Assembly: GCA_965660935.1 (NCBI GenBank) | Contig: CBFIBR010000004.1 | Span: forward strand, 17,426 to 81,425 | Origin: UBA1172 sp002457135 | GTDB lineage: Bacteria > Pseudomonadota > Alphaproteobacteria > Puniceispirillales > UBA1172 | Direction of reading: 5' to 3' | Length of the DNA stretch: 64,000 nt | In this document: positions 49,688-58,217 of the stretch, piece by piece | How the letters are laid out: every line of letters starts with the position of its first letter | How positions within the stretch are numbered: the first letter of the stretch is position 1 | Notes under the pieces: generated by a model | The model's database searches: none | What the model was told of the DNA's origin: nothing | The model's input: only the letters and a program-made list of their open reading frames with translations | Program-made: the position numbers and the translations under genes

Positions 49688-50390
49688 TGCTATGAATAAT
49701 GCCAAGACCGATACAGCCCCCGCGCTGCACCTGCATGAAATCGAAAAATCGTTTCATCAGGGTGAACGTCGGCTGTATGTGCTGCAAGGCGCCAGCCTGT
49801 CGCTCAACCCGGGTGAGATGGTGGCGCTGCTGGGGCCGAGCGGTTCGGGTAAATCAACCCTGCTTAATATCGCTGGCCTGCTGGAGGAACCTGATCACGG
49901 CACGATCAATCTGGATGGCCAGAATACCGCCCGCCTGTCCGGCAAGGAACGGGCGCGGTTGAGGCGAAAGAAAATCGGTTTCGTCTTTCAGTTCCATCGT
50001 CTGTTGCCTGAATTCAGCGCGCAGGAAAACATCATCATCCCCCAGATGCTGGCCGGGCTGGACCGCAAGATCGCCAGTGAGCGGGGTGATCAGCTGCTTG
50101 GCATGGTAGGGCTTGAGGATCGCAAGAGCCATCGCCCGGGTGAGTTGTCGGGCGGTGAACAACAGCGTGTGGCCATTGCCCGGGCGGTTTCCAACGCGCC
50201 CAGCATTCTGCTGGCTGATGAGCCAACCGGCAATCTTGACCCTGAAACCGCCAATGATGTGTTCCGGCACCTGTCGGCGATTATCCGCTCAACCGGGACG
50301 GCCGCGCTCATCGTCACCCATAACACTGACCTCGCCAAACAGATGGACAGGGTGCTGATGATTCGTTCAGGCGCCCTGACCGAAGGGTGA
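49680..50390 (+). CDS. lolD: Lipoprotein-releasing ABC transporter ATPase LolD
   Basis: ATPase of the Lol lipoprotein release system. 236 residues: Walker A GPSGSGKSTLL, Q-loop VFQFHRLLPEFSAQEN, signature LSGGEQQRVAIARAV, Walker B ILLADEPTGNLDP and switch His in VTHNTDLA. Its start lies inside the last codons of lolC (ATGAATGA), so the two are coupled. Followed by dnaE after 92 bases, with a small six-pair hairpin (AGCACC/GGTGCT) that lacks a T tract. Confidence 0.95.
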   Translation: MNDAMNNAKTDTAPALHLHEIEKSFHQGERRLYVLQGASLSLNPGEMVALLGPSGSGKSTLLNIAGLLEEPDHGTINLDGQNTARLSGKERARLRRKKIGFVFQFHRLLPEFSAQENIIIPQMLAGLDRKIASERGDQLLGMVGLEDRKSHRPGELSGGEQQRVAIARAVSNAPSILLADEPTGNLDPETANDVFRHLSAIIRSTGTAALIVTHNTDLAKQMDRVLMIRSGALTEG

Positions 50391-50447
50391 TCAGCCAGCA
50401 CCGGAAGGGTGCTAGTCCAGTCACCGCTTGCGCTTTGATGCGGGTGC

Positions 50448-50477
50448 TTGAAAACTGTCCCCGCTACTGGTCAATAT
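50448..50477 (+). promoter_or_regulatory. Possible dnaE promoter close to the start codon
   Basis: TTGAAA (50448-50453), 18-base spacer, CAATAT (50472-50477). Transcription would start at or next to the ATG at 50483, which has no usable Shine-Dalgarno sequence. Confidence 0.35.
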
Positions 50478-50482
50478 AGGCC

Positions 50483-53400
50483 ATGTCCGATACCCCGCTC
50501 TTTGTTCATCTCCGCACCCATTCTGCCTATTCGCTGGCCGAAAGCATGCTCAAGGTCGGCCCGCTGGTTGAGGCTGTGCGCGATCATGGCCAGCCCGCGG
50601 TTGCGGTCACCGACAGTTTCAACACCTTTGCCGCCCTCGAATTTTCGGAAAAGGCGGCTGATATGGGTATCCAGCCGATCATCGGGGCGCAGGTCACGCT
50701 GGGTGACAGCCGTGATGAAAAAGGCGGTGAGGTAGCCCTCCTGGTCCAGAATGAAACCGGCTGGCAGAACCTTTCCCGCCTGATCTCGGATGCTCTCCTT
50801 GATGGCGGTGACCCGCCGATGATCCCGTTCGCTGCGCTTGAGGGGCGATCGGATGGCCTGATCCTCCTCACCGGCGGCACCCGGTCCGGGTATATCGCGG
50901 CCCCTGTGGCTGAAGGGCAGGACCCGTTGGCCAGGGGCAGGCTGGAAACCCTGATGCCGCTCTTTGATGGCCGTATCTATATTGAAATCCAGCGTCATGG
51001 CATGGCGAGGGAACGTCAGGCTGAAGCCGGGCTGATCAATCTGGCCTATGAAATGGACCTGCCGCTGGTCGCCACCAATGACTGCTATTTCAGGGACAGC
51101 AAATCCGCCGCCGCGCATGATATCCTGCTTTGTATCTCGCAAAGCACGACGATTGATGATGCCGCCCGCAGGCAGGAAACCGATGCCCATTACCTCAAAA
51201 GCAGTGCCGAGATGGCCAGTCTTTTCTCGGACTTGCCTGAGGCGATCAGCAACACCGTGGTGATCGCCCAACGCTGCGCCTACCGGGTTCCCACCCGCAA
51301 GCCTATCCTGCCTGCCTTCCCCACACCCGACGGCATGACGGAACCTGAATTTCTGCGCCTCAAAACCAACGAGGGGCTTGAGGAACGTTTCCGCAATCCG
51401 GCCTTTGATGCCATCCGTGATGATCCCGGATTGCGGCAGCAATACGAAGACCGGCTCAACCTGGAACTGGAAATCATCATCCAGATGGGTTTCCCGGGCT
51501 ATTTCCTGATCGTGGCGGATTTCATCGCCTGGGCCAAGGCCCAGGGTATTCCGGTGGGGCCGGGGCGCGGGTCCGGTGCCGGGTCGCTGGTGGCCTATGC
51601 GCTCACCATCACCGATCTTGACCCGATCCGGTGGGGGCTTCTGTTTGAACGCTTCCTTAACCCTGAACGTGTGTCGATGCCCGATTTCGATATCGATTTC
51701 TGTCAGGACAGGCGTGATGAGGTCATCACCTATGTGCAGCAGAAATACGGCACGGACCGGGTTGCCCAGATCATCACCTTCGGGTCGTTGCAGGCGCGGG
51801 CTGCGCTGCGTGATGTCGGGCGTGCGCTGGCCCTGCCCCATGGTCAGGTTGACCGTATCGCCAAACTTGTTCCCAGCAACCCGGCCAATCCGGTGACGTT
51901 AAGTCAGGCCCTTGCAAACGAGCCTGAGTTGAGGCGTGAGCGTGACAGTGATGAGGCAGCGGCGAGCATGATCAGCATTGCCTGTGAGCTGGAGGGGCTG
52001 TATCGCCATGCCTCCACCCACGCTGCCGGGCTGGTGATCGGTGACCGCCCCCTGCCTGAGCTGGTGCCGCTCTACCGTGATCCGCGCTCGGACATGCCGG
52101 TGACCCAGTTCAACATGAAATGGGTTGAAAACGCCGGGCTGGTGAAATTTGATTTCCTCGGGCTGAAAACCCTGACCGTGCTGCAACAGACGCTGGAGCT
52201 GATCACCCGTCGCGGCATTGCCCTGACACTGGATGATATCCCGCTTGAGGATGAAAAAACCTTCTCGATGCTGTCGCGCGGTGACACGGTTGGTATCTTC
52301 CAGCTGGAATCCAGCGGCATGCGCGATGTACTGAGGGGCCTGAAACCTGACCGGTTTGAGGATATCATCGCGGTGGTGGCGCTGTATCGCCCGGGACCGA
52401 TGGAAAACATCCCCAATTACGTTGCCCGTAAACATGGCCGGGAGCCGGTGCAGTACATGCACCCTGCGCTGGAACCCGTGCTGGAAGAAACCTACGGCAT
52501 CATGATCTATCAGGAACAGGTTCAGCAGGCGGCCCAGCGGCTGGCTGGCTATACCCTCGGCGGGGCTGATATCCTGCGCCGTGCCATGGGCAAGAAAATT
52601 CAGGCTGAAATGGATGCCCAGCGTGAAACTTTTGTCAAAGGATCAGCCGATAACGATATTGATGAAAATCTCTCAGGCCTTATCTTTGATCAGATTTCGT
52701 CTTTTGCCGGGTACGGGTTCAACAAATCCCACGCCGCCGCCTATGCGCTGATCGCCTGGCAGACGGCCTGGATGAAGGCGCATTATCCGGCTGATTTCCT
52801 CGCCGCATCCATGACGCTCGATGCCGGCAATACCGATAAGCTGTCGGTCTTCAAGCAGGATTGCCAGACCAACGGGATCACTGTTCTGCCGCCTGATGTC
52901 AATGCATCCGAAGCGGTTTTCTCGGTTGAGGAAAAAGACGGCAGTCTGGCGATCCGCTATGCCCTCGGGGCGATCCGGAATGTCGGGATGGAGGCGATGC
53001 GCCAGCTCGTCAATGAACGCAAGGCAAACGGGCCTTTTGCCTCGGTGGATGACTTCACCACCCGGCTTGCCGGGGTGATGTCAAAGCGGTTCCTTGAAAA
53101 TCTGGTCAAGGCCGGTGCGCTGGATCAGATCGAACCGAACCGCAACCGGCTCATGTCCGGGCTGGACCTGATCATCGCCCATGGCGCATCACTGCGGCGC
53201 GAACAGGAAAGCGCCCAGACCAACCTCTTTGGCGGTGACAGTGGCGGCCATGGTTTTGCGCTGGAATTGCCTATGGTGCATGAGATGGTCAGCCGGGAGA
53301 AACTGGATAATGAGCTGGATGCCCTCGGGCTTTATATCTCGGCGCATCCGCTTGATGATTTCGCCCAGCAGCTCGCCAGTTTTGAGGTGATCTCCTCTGC

Positions 53401-53920
53401 TGAAATTGAAACCGAAGTCACCCGCAAGGGCAACGGGTGCCGGATCAATCTGGCCGGGGTGGTGACGGCAAAACAGATCCGCCAGTCCAAAAAGGGCAAC
53501 CGTTTTGCCTTTGTTCAGCTGACCGATCAGGCGGGGCTGTTTGAAGTCACGGTGTTTTCTGAAACCCTCGCCTCCAGCCAGGGGCTGCTTGATGCTGATC
53601 AGCCGTTGCTGGTCCGTGCCGATGCCCGCATTGAGGATGGTACCCCGCGGCTCATGGCCGCCGGGTTCGAATTGCTCGAAGGTGTGGCCAGCCGCAAGAG
53701 CAAGGCGGTGGAATTGCGCCTGACGCACAGGGATGCGCTCAAGGGTGTGGCTGAGGGGCTGGACCGTGATGGCGCGGGAACGGTCCGGTTGCGGATCATG
53801 GTTCCGGCCGAGGATAATGAGGTCATTATTGATCTGCCGGGCCGGTATCGGCTGTCGTCATCGCTCAGGCAGATGCTGAAATCCATCCCCGGTGTTGCCG
53901 CCATGCGGGAAATCGGCTGA
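50483..53920 (+). CDS. dnaE: DNA polymerase III alpha subunit
   Basis: Replicative polymerase. 1145 residues with the full DnaE1 layout: PHP domain (FVHLRTHSAYSLAESMLK, 6-270), polymerase core with YFLIVADFIAWAKAQGIPVG, GRGSGAGSLVAYAL and the catalytic aspartates in MPDFDIDFCQDRRDEVI (about 398-414), thumb and fingers with GIMIYQEQVQQAAQRLAGY and FNKSHAAAYALIAWQTAWM, then helix-hairpin-helix, OB fold (about 965-1050, LAGVVTAKQIRQSKKGNRFA) and tail. Follows lolD as in related genomes. Confidence 0.97.
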   Translation: MSDTPLFVHLRTHSAYSLAESMLKVGPLVEAVRDHGQPAVAVTDSFNTFAALEFSEKAADMGIQPIIGAQVTLGDSRDEKGGEVALLVQNETGWQNLSRLISDALLDGGDPPMIPFAALEGRSDGLILLTGGTRSGYIAAPVAEGQDPLARGRLETLMPLFDGRIYIEIQRHGMARERQAEAGLINLAYEMDLPLVATNDCYFRDSKSAAAHDILLCISQSTTIDDAARRQETDAHYLKSSAEMASLFSDLPEAISNTVVIAQRCAYRVPTRKPILPAFPTPDGMTEPEFLRLKTNEGLEERFRNPAFDAIRDDPGLRQQYEDRLNLELEIIIQMGFPGYFLIVADFIAWAKAQGIPVGPGRGSGAGSLVAYALTITDLDPIRWGLLFERFLNPERVSMPDFDIDFCQDRRDEVITYVQQKYGTDRVAQIITFGSLQARAALRDVGRALALPHGQVDRIAKLVPSNPANPVTLSQALANEPELRRERDSDEAAASMISIACELEGLYRHASTHAAGLVIGDRPLPELVPLYRDPRSDMPVTQFNMKWVENAGLVKFDFLGLKTLTVLQQTLELITRRGIALTLDDIPLEDEKTFSMLSRGDTVGIFQLESSGMRDVLRGLKPDRFEDIIAVVALYRPGPMENIPNYVARKHGREPVQYMHPALEPVLEETYGIMIYQEQVQQAAQRLAGYTLGGADILRRAMGKKIQAEMDAQRETFVKGSADNDIDENLSGLIFDQISSFAGYGFNKSHAAAYALIAWQTAWMKAHYPADFLAASMTLDAGNTDKLSVFKQDCQTNGITVLPPDVNASEAVFSVEEKDGSLAIRYALGAIRNVGMEAMRQLVNERKANGPFASVDDFTTRLAGVMSKRFLENLVKAGALDQIEPNRNRLMSGLDLIIAHGASLRREQESAQTNLFGGDSGGHGFALELPMVHEMVSREKLDNELDALGLYISAHPLDDFAQQLASFEVISSAEIETEVTRKGNGCRINLAGVVTAKQIRQSKKGNRFAFVQLTDQAGLFEVTVFSETLASSQGLLDADQPLLVRADARIEDGTPRLMAAGFELLEGVASRKSKAVELRLTHRDALKGVAEGLDRDGAGTVRLRIMVPAEDNEVIIDLPGRYRLSSSLRQMLKSIPGVAAMREIG

Positions 53921-53931
53921 TCCCCACGGGG

Positions 53932-53975
53932 TTTGATCTCACTTTGATCTTACTTTGACATCACTTTGATCTCAC
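53932..53975. repeat. Four tandem 11-bp units upstream of the rpsB promoter
   Basis: TTTGATCTCAC (53932-53942), TTTGATCTTAC (53943-53953), TTTGACATCAC (53954-53964) and TTTGATCTCAC (53965-53975). Units 1 and 4 are identical. The period is close to one DNA turn, so all units face the same side of the helix. The array ends six bases before a likely -35 box. Confidence 0.88.
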
Positions 53976-53981
53976 TGGGGC

Positions 53982-54010
53982 TTGATATCAGCCAAGTTTG
54001 CTTGTATGAA
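53982..54010 (+). promoter_or_regulatory. Likely rpsB promoter
   Basis: TTGATA (53982-53987), 17-base spacer, TATGAA (54005-54010). It would leave a leader of about 126 bases before rpsB, long enough for S2-type autoregulation, though I could not fold one by eye. It fills the 222-base gap between dnaE and rpsB together with the repeat array. Confidence 0.5.
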
Positions 54011-54142
54011 GTCACCAACCTGAATTGTTCAGGAATTCACACATGAAGGCAGGGTGCCGTTGCGTCAAGGCAGGGTACCCATCCGGTGGAGGAAACTCCC
54101 ATCCCTTCATGGAGGCTTAACCGGAAAAGAAGGAGTCTTTCT

Positions 54143-55012
54143 ATGCCTCTTCCAAGCTTTACCATGCGCCAGCTGCTCGAAGCCGGTGTTCATTTTGGTC
54201 ACCATACCCGCCGCTGGAATCCGAAGATGGAACGTTTCATTTTCGGCACCCGCAACAACATTCATATTCTCGATCTGCAACAGACTGTGCCAATGCTCTA
54301 TCAGGCGCTGAACGTGATCAGCCAGACCGCCGCCCGTGGTGGCCGGATCCTGTTCGTTGGCACCAAGCCTGCTGCGGCCCAGTCGGTCGCTGATGCGGCG
54401 CGTTCCTGCGGCCAGTATTTCGTCAACCACCGCTGGCTCGGCGGCATGATGACCAACTGGAACACCGTGTCACAGTCGATCCGCCGTCTTCGTACCCTGG
54501 AAGATCGCCTCGGTGGTGAGGAAGTCCAGTCCCTGACGAAAAAGGAAACGCTCCAGCTCACCCGTGAGCTGGAAAAGCTCGAACGCACCCTTGGCGGGAT
54601 CAAGGAAATGGGTGGCCTGCCTGATCTGGTTTTCATCATTGATACCAACAAGGAATCCATCGCTGTTCAGGAAGCCAACACCCTTGGCATTCCCGTCATC
54701 GCGGTTGTTGACAGCAACGCCAGCCCTGATGGTGTTGATTACCCTGTCCCCGGCAATGATGATGCGCTCCGTGCCATTACGCTTTACTGTGATCTCGTTT
54801 CCGGTGCCGTTCTGGATGGCCTGAAAACTGAGATGATCCGCGAAGGTGTTGATATTGGCTCTGAAGAAGCCCCGACGGAAGAAGCTGTAGCCGAAGCCCC
54901 GGCCGAAGCTGCCGCAGAAACTCCAGCGGAAGCCCCGGTTGAAGCACCGGCCGAAGCACCGGTTGAAGCTCCGGCGGAAACACCGGCAGAGGAAGCCCCG
55001 ACACAAGCCTGA
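54143..55012 (+). CDS. rpsB: 30S ribosomal protein S2, with a repetitive C-terminal tail
   Basis: Small-subunit ribosomal protein, needed to bind S1. The core (1-240) is ordinary: MRQLLEAGVHFGHHTRRWNP, IFGTRNNIHILDLQQT, RILFVGTKPAAAQS, NHRWLGGMMTNW, PDLVFIIDTNKE and PVPGNDDALRAI. The last ~49 residues (from about 241) are a low-complexity Ala/Pro/Glu tail, encoded at 54863-55009, with a 24-base unit coding VEAPAEAP/VEAPAETP. Total 289 residues against ~240 for E. coli. AAGAAGGAG lies seven bases before ATG 54143; an earlier ATG at 54086 is outside the family. tsf follows. Confidence 0.96.
   Translation: MPLPSFTMRQLLEAGVHFGHHTRRWNPKMERFIFGTRNNIHILDLQQTVPMLYQALNVISQTAARGGRILFVGTKPAAAQSVADAARSCGQYFVNHRWLGGMMTNWNTVSQSIRRLRTLEDRLGGEEVQSLTKKETLQLTRELEKLERTLGGIKEMGGLPDLVFIIDTNKESIAVQEANTLGIPVIAVVDSNASPDGVDYPVPGNDDALRAITLYCDLVSGAVLDGLKTEMIREGVDIGSEEAPTEEAVAEAPAEAAAETPAEAPVEAPAEAPVEAPAETPAEEAPTQA
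54863..55009 (+). repeat. Ala/Pro/Glu repeat tail of rpsB
   Basis: Low-complexity coding repeat. The clearest copies are two successive 24-base units starting GTTGAAGC, coding VEAPAEAP and VEAPAETP, within a longer run of PAEA/PAET words. Multiples of three keep the frame. Confidence 0.8.
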
Positions 55013-55017
55013 CACAT

Positions 55018-55042
55018 TGCCCCGGCCCTGGTCGGGGCATTT
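55018..55042 (+). terminator. Hairpin between rpsB and tsf (attenuator or weak terminator)
   Basis: TGCCCCG, eight-base loop, CGGGGCA (55018-55024 and 55033-55039), followed by TTTG. Seven strong pairs but a short T run, just after the rpsB stop. A partial terminator or processing site would set the S2 to EF-Ts ratio. A T6 run occurs 16 bases later without its own stem. Confidence 0.4.
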
Positions 55043-55108
55043 GCCAACAGGCCCTTTTTTAACCGCACCCCACCAAACGAAATTGAGTAAAGGATAAGGA
55101 CAGGACCG

Positions 55109-56029
55109 ATGACCATTACCGCATCCCTCGTTAAAGAACTCCGCGAATCCACCGGCGCCGGCATGATGGATTGCAAAAAGGCACTGAATGAAACCGGTGG
55201 CGATCTTGATGCCGCTATTGACTGGCTCCGCAAAAAAGGCCTGTCCGCAGCCGCCAAGAAAGCCAGCCGTGTTGCCAGTGAGGGGCTGGTTGGTGTCATG
55301 GGCAGCGGTACAACCGGTGCCTTGATTGAGGTCAACTCCGAAACCGATTTCGTTTCCCGCAACGAAGACTTTCAGCAATTCGTTCGTGAACTGACCGGGC
55401 TTGCTGCCGAAGCCAGCTCGCTTGAGGCGCTTTCCGGCATGGATTACCCCGGCACAGGCCGCACCGTCAGTGAAGAGCTGACCCACAAGATTGCAACCAT
55501 CGGTGAGAACATGAACATTCGCCGCATGGACAAAATCTCGGTCGGTGAAGGCGAGGTTGTCTCCTACGTCCATAACGCCGCGTCTGATGGCATGGGCCGC
55601 ATCGGTGTGCTGGTTGCGCTGGAAAGCGCGGCCCCTGCCGATACACTCACCGCCCTTGGCAAGCAGCTGGCCATGCATGTTGCCGCCACTGCCCCGGCCA
55701 GCCTGAGTGCCGATGATCTGGACCCCGCCATTGTTGAAAAGGAACGCCAGATTCTGATTGATCAGGCTGTCCAGTCGGGCAAGCCCCCTGAGATCGCTGA
55801 AAAGATGGTCGAAGGCCGCATGAAGAAATTCCGCAAGGAAGTTGTTCTCCTGGAACAGACCTTTGTGATTGATGGTGAAACCGAGGTTTCCAAGGTCATT
55901 GAAAATGCCGCCAAGGATGCAGGCACCCCGATCACACTGAAGTCATTTTCCCGCTTTAATCTTGGTGAAGGCATCGAGAAGGAAGAAAGCGACTTTGCGG
56001 CCGAGGTTGCAGCCCAGCTGAACAAGTAA
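55109..56029 (+). CDS. tsf: Translation elongation factor Ts
   Basis: Nucleotide exchange factor for EF-Tu. 306 residues: N-terminal UBA-like module TASLVKELRESTGAGMMDCK with the diagnostic RESTGAGMMDCKKAL, followed by LIEVNSETDFVSRNEDF (core TDFV contact with EF-Tu), and a dimerisation part with KERQILIDQAVQSGKP. Length normal. AAAGGATAAGGA precedes the start. Follows rpsB after 96 bases with a hairpin between. Confidence 0.96.
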   Translation: MTITASLVKELRESTGAGMMDCKKALNETGGDLDAAIDWLRKKGLSAAAKKASRVASEGLVGVMGSGTTGALIEVNSETDFVSRNEDFQQFVRELTGLAAEASSLEALSGMDYPGTGRTVSEELTHKIATIGENMNIRRMDKISVGEGEVVSYVHNAASDGMGRIGVLVALESAAPADTLTALGKQLAMHVAATAPASLSADDLDPAIVEKERQILIDQAVQSGKPPEIAEKMVEGRMKKFRKEVVLLEQTFVIDGETEVSKVIENAAKDAGTPITLKSFSRFNLGEGIEKEESDFAAEVAAQLNK

Positions 56030-56044
56030 TCAGCGAAAAAAGCG

Positions 56045-56078
56045 TAGAGCATGGGCGTTAATTTTCGTGTATGCTCTA
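56045..56078 (+). terminator. Hairpin between tsf and pyrH
   Basis: TAGAGCAT (56045-56052) and ATGCTCTA (56071-56078) form eight perfect pairs with an 18-base loop; a T5 run follows 11 bases later (56089-56093). Too far for a classic terminator; could be an attenuator, an RNA processing stem or a palindromic operator. Confidence 0.35.
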
Positions 56079-56105
56079 TCAGCATAAATTTTTAGGGCCC
56101 GAGCC

Positions 56106-56870
56106 ATGGGTAATCAAACCGCCGCTCATTCCACCAACCCCTTTATTTACAAGCGGGTGCTGCTGAAAATCTCCGGTGAATCCCTGATGGGTAAACTGGC
56201 TTACGGCATTGACCCTGAAATGGTTGCCCGCGTCGCCGAAGAGGTCAAAGCCGTCACCTCCCAGGGGGTTGAGGTTTGCCTCGTCATCGGCGGCGGCAAT
56301 ATCTTCCGGGGCATTTCCGGTGCCGCCTCAGGGATGGAGCGGGCCACCGGGGATTACATGGGCATGCTGGCCACGGTCATGAATGCCCTTGCCATGCAGA
56401 ACGCGCTTGAGGATGCGGATGTTCATACCCGTGTTCTTTCTGCCCTGCCAATTTCCGCTGTCTGTGAGCCGTATATCCGCCGCCGTGCCAAGCGGCACAT
56501 GGAAAAGGGCAGGGTGGTGATCTTCGCCGCCGGGACCGGCAATCCTTTCTTCACAACCGATACCGCCGCTGCCCTCAGGGCAACCGAAATGAATTGTGAA
56601 GCCATCCTGAAGGGAACCCGGGTTGACGGTGTTTATTCGGCCGATCCCGAAAAGGATGCCGATGCCGAACATTACAGCCAGCTGACCTACATGGATGTTC
56701 TTTCCCGTGACCTTAAGGTCATGGATGCCTCTGCCATTTCCCTTGCCCGGGAAAACACTATCCCGATGATTGTCTTTTCTATCGAGAAGACAGGCGGTTT
56801 TGAGAAAGTGTTGCGGCATGAAGGCAAATTCACCCTGATAACAGACCAACCTGCTAGCAGACCGTCCTGA
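56106..56870 (+). CDS. pyrH: Uridylate kinase
   Basis: Phosphorylates UMP to UDP. 254 residues of the amino-acid-kinase fold: VLLKISGESLMG (phosphate loop), VCLVIGGGNIFRGI, ATGDYMGMLATVMNALAM, VIFAAGTGNPFFTTDTAAALRA, DGVYSADPEKD, VMDASAISLARENTIPM. Bacterial hexameric type. The usual order tsf-pyrH-frr is kept; a hairpin lies in the short gap upstream. Confidence 0.96.
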   Translation: MGNQTAAHSTNPFIYKRVLLKISGESLMGKLAYGIDPEMVARVAEEVKAVTSQGVEVCLVIGGGNIFRGISGAASGMERATGDYMGMLATVMNALAMQNALEDADVHTRVLSALPISAVCEPYIRRRAKRHMEKGRVVIFAAGTGNPFFTTDTAAALRATEMNCEAILKGTRVDGVYSADPEKDADAEHYSQLTYMDVLSRDLKVMDASAISLARENTIPMIVFSIEKTGGFEKVLRHEGKFTLITDQPASRPS

Positions 56871-56902
56871 TAACGGAAAAGGCTTCGTAAAGGAGTAGAC
56901 CA

Positions 56903-57457
56903 TTGAGTGCTGATCTTACTGATATTACCCGCCGCATGAAGGGGGCTGTATCATCCCTTGAAACTGATTTTGCCGGGTTGCGAACCGGGCGGGCTTCCAC
57001 CGCCATGCTTGATCCTGTTCAGGTTGATGCTTACGGCTCCAAGATGCCGATCAACCAGCTGGGCAATATTTCGGCACCGGAATCGCGCCTCTTGACGGTT
57101 CAGGTATGGGATCAGACCATGGTTGCCGCTGTTGAAAAGGCCCTGCGTGAAAGCGACCTCGGCCTCAACCCCCAGACCGAAGGCGCGCTGATCCGCCTGC
57201 CTATCCCTGATCTGTCGGCTGAACGCCGGGTGGAACTGGCCAAGGTTGCCGGTAAATACGCCGAACAGGCCAGGGTTGCTGTTCGTAATGTTCGCCGTGA
57301 TGGCATTGATATGGTTCGGAAAATGGAAAAGGATGGCGATTTTGGCGAAGATGAACGCCACAGCCTTGAAGCCCGGATCCAGAAAATGACCGATGATGCC
57401 ATCGCCGAAATCGACACCATGTTGGCAAGTAAAGAAACTGATATTAAAACCGTGTAG
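56903..57457 (+). CDS. frr: Ribosome recycling factor
   Basis: Splits post-termination ribosomes with EF-G. 184 residues, two-domain L-shape: DLTDITRRMKGAVSSLETDFAGLRTGRAS in helix 1, PVQVDAYGSKMPINQLGNIS, VQVWDQTMV, then PIPDLSAERRVELAKVAGKYAEQA and VRNVRRDGIDMVRKM. The start is TTG at 56903, with a strong AAAGGAG six bases upstream, and no ATG fits. Between pyrH and uppS. Confidence 0.95.
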   Translation: MSADLTDITRRMKGAVSSLETDFAGLRTGRASTAMLDPVQVDAYGSKMPINQLGNISAPESRLLTVQVWDQTMVAAVEKALRESDLGLNPQTEGALIRLPIPDLSAERRVELAKVAGKYAEQARVAVRNVRRDGIDMVRKMEKDGDFGEDERHSLEARIQKMTDDAIAEIDTMLASKETDIKTV

Positions 57458-57463
57458 TGGCTC

Positions 57464-58213
57464 ATGGCTGAACGCAAAACACCCGATCATATTGCCATCA
57501 TCATGGATGGCAACCGGCGATGGGCTTCCGAACGGGGCAAGTCCGGCTATTCAGGCCACCATCAGGGTGCCGGGATCGTGGAAGATATTGCCGAAACCGT
57601 CCATGATCATGGGGTGAAATGGCTGACACTGTTTGCCTTCTCAACGGAGAACTGGAAACGCTCAAGCGTTGAAATTACCGCTATCATGACGGTGTTCAGG
57701 CATTTTCTGATCACCCGCATTGACCGCCTTGTTGAAAAGAACATTCATCTGAGGGTGATCGGTGACCTTGACCGTTTTGCCCCTGATATCATCGAAAACC
57801 TGAATATTGCCTGCGACCGCACAGCCAGTAATGATGGCCTTAACCTGACCATCGCGCTCGGCTATGGCGGCAAGGCTGACATGGCCCAGGCGGCAAGGCA
57901 GATCGCGCAAAAGGTGGCAAGCGGCCAGGTGCAGCCTGATGATGTTGATGAAACCCTGATGAAACAGCATCTCGGCACGGCTGATCTGCCTGATGTTGAT
58001 CTTTTGATCCGCACCGGCCGTGAAAAGCGCGTATCCAATTTCCTGCTCTGGGATATGGCCTATGCCGAGCTGGCCTTTTCGGAAACGCTATGGCCTGATT
58101 TTGATACGCATGAAATGGCGCGGCTGATTGATGATTACTGCCACCGTGACCGCCGTTTTGGCGGTGATGCCAGTTCGCTTGGATTGACCAAGAGATTCTC
58201 AGGGCAATCCTGA
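57464..58213 (+). CDS. uppS: Isoprenyl transferase (undecaprenyl diphosphate synthase)
   Basis: Cis-prenyltransferase making undecaprenyl diphosphate, the lipid carrier for peptidoglycan and O-antigen. 249 residues: HIAIIMDGNRRWASERG with the catalytic Asp15, GHHQGAGIVEDI, LTLFAFSTENWKRS, NLTIALGYGGKADM, and DLLIRTGREKRVSNFLLWDMAYAEL near the C-terminus. Six bases after frr; cdsA follows four bases later. Confidence 0.95.
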   Translation: MAERKTPDHIAIIMDGNRRWASERGKSGYSGHHQGAGIVEDIAETVHDHGVKWLTLFAFSTENWKRSSVEITAIMTVFRHFLITRIDRLVEKNIHLRVIGDLDRFAPDIIENLNIACDRTASNDGLNLTIALGYGGKADMAQAARQIAQKVASGQVQPDDVDETLMKQHLGTADLPDVDLLIRTGREKRVSNFLLWDMAYAELAFSETLWPDFDTHEMARLIDDYCHRDRRFGGDASSLGLTKRFSGQS

Positions 58214-58217
58214 AACC

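Noticed and set aside
50471..51841. 456-residue open frame on the minus strand opposite dnaE
   Set aside because: Shadow of dnaE; the plus strand encodes the PHP and catalytic aspartate motifs.
54470..55678. 402-residue minus-strand frame spanning rpsB and tsf
   Set aside because: Cys/Arg/Phe-rich artefact of the Ala/Pro/Glu repeat read backwards; crosses two ribosomal-operon genes with clear motifs.
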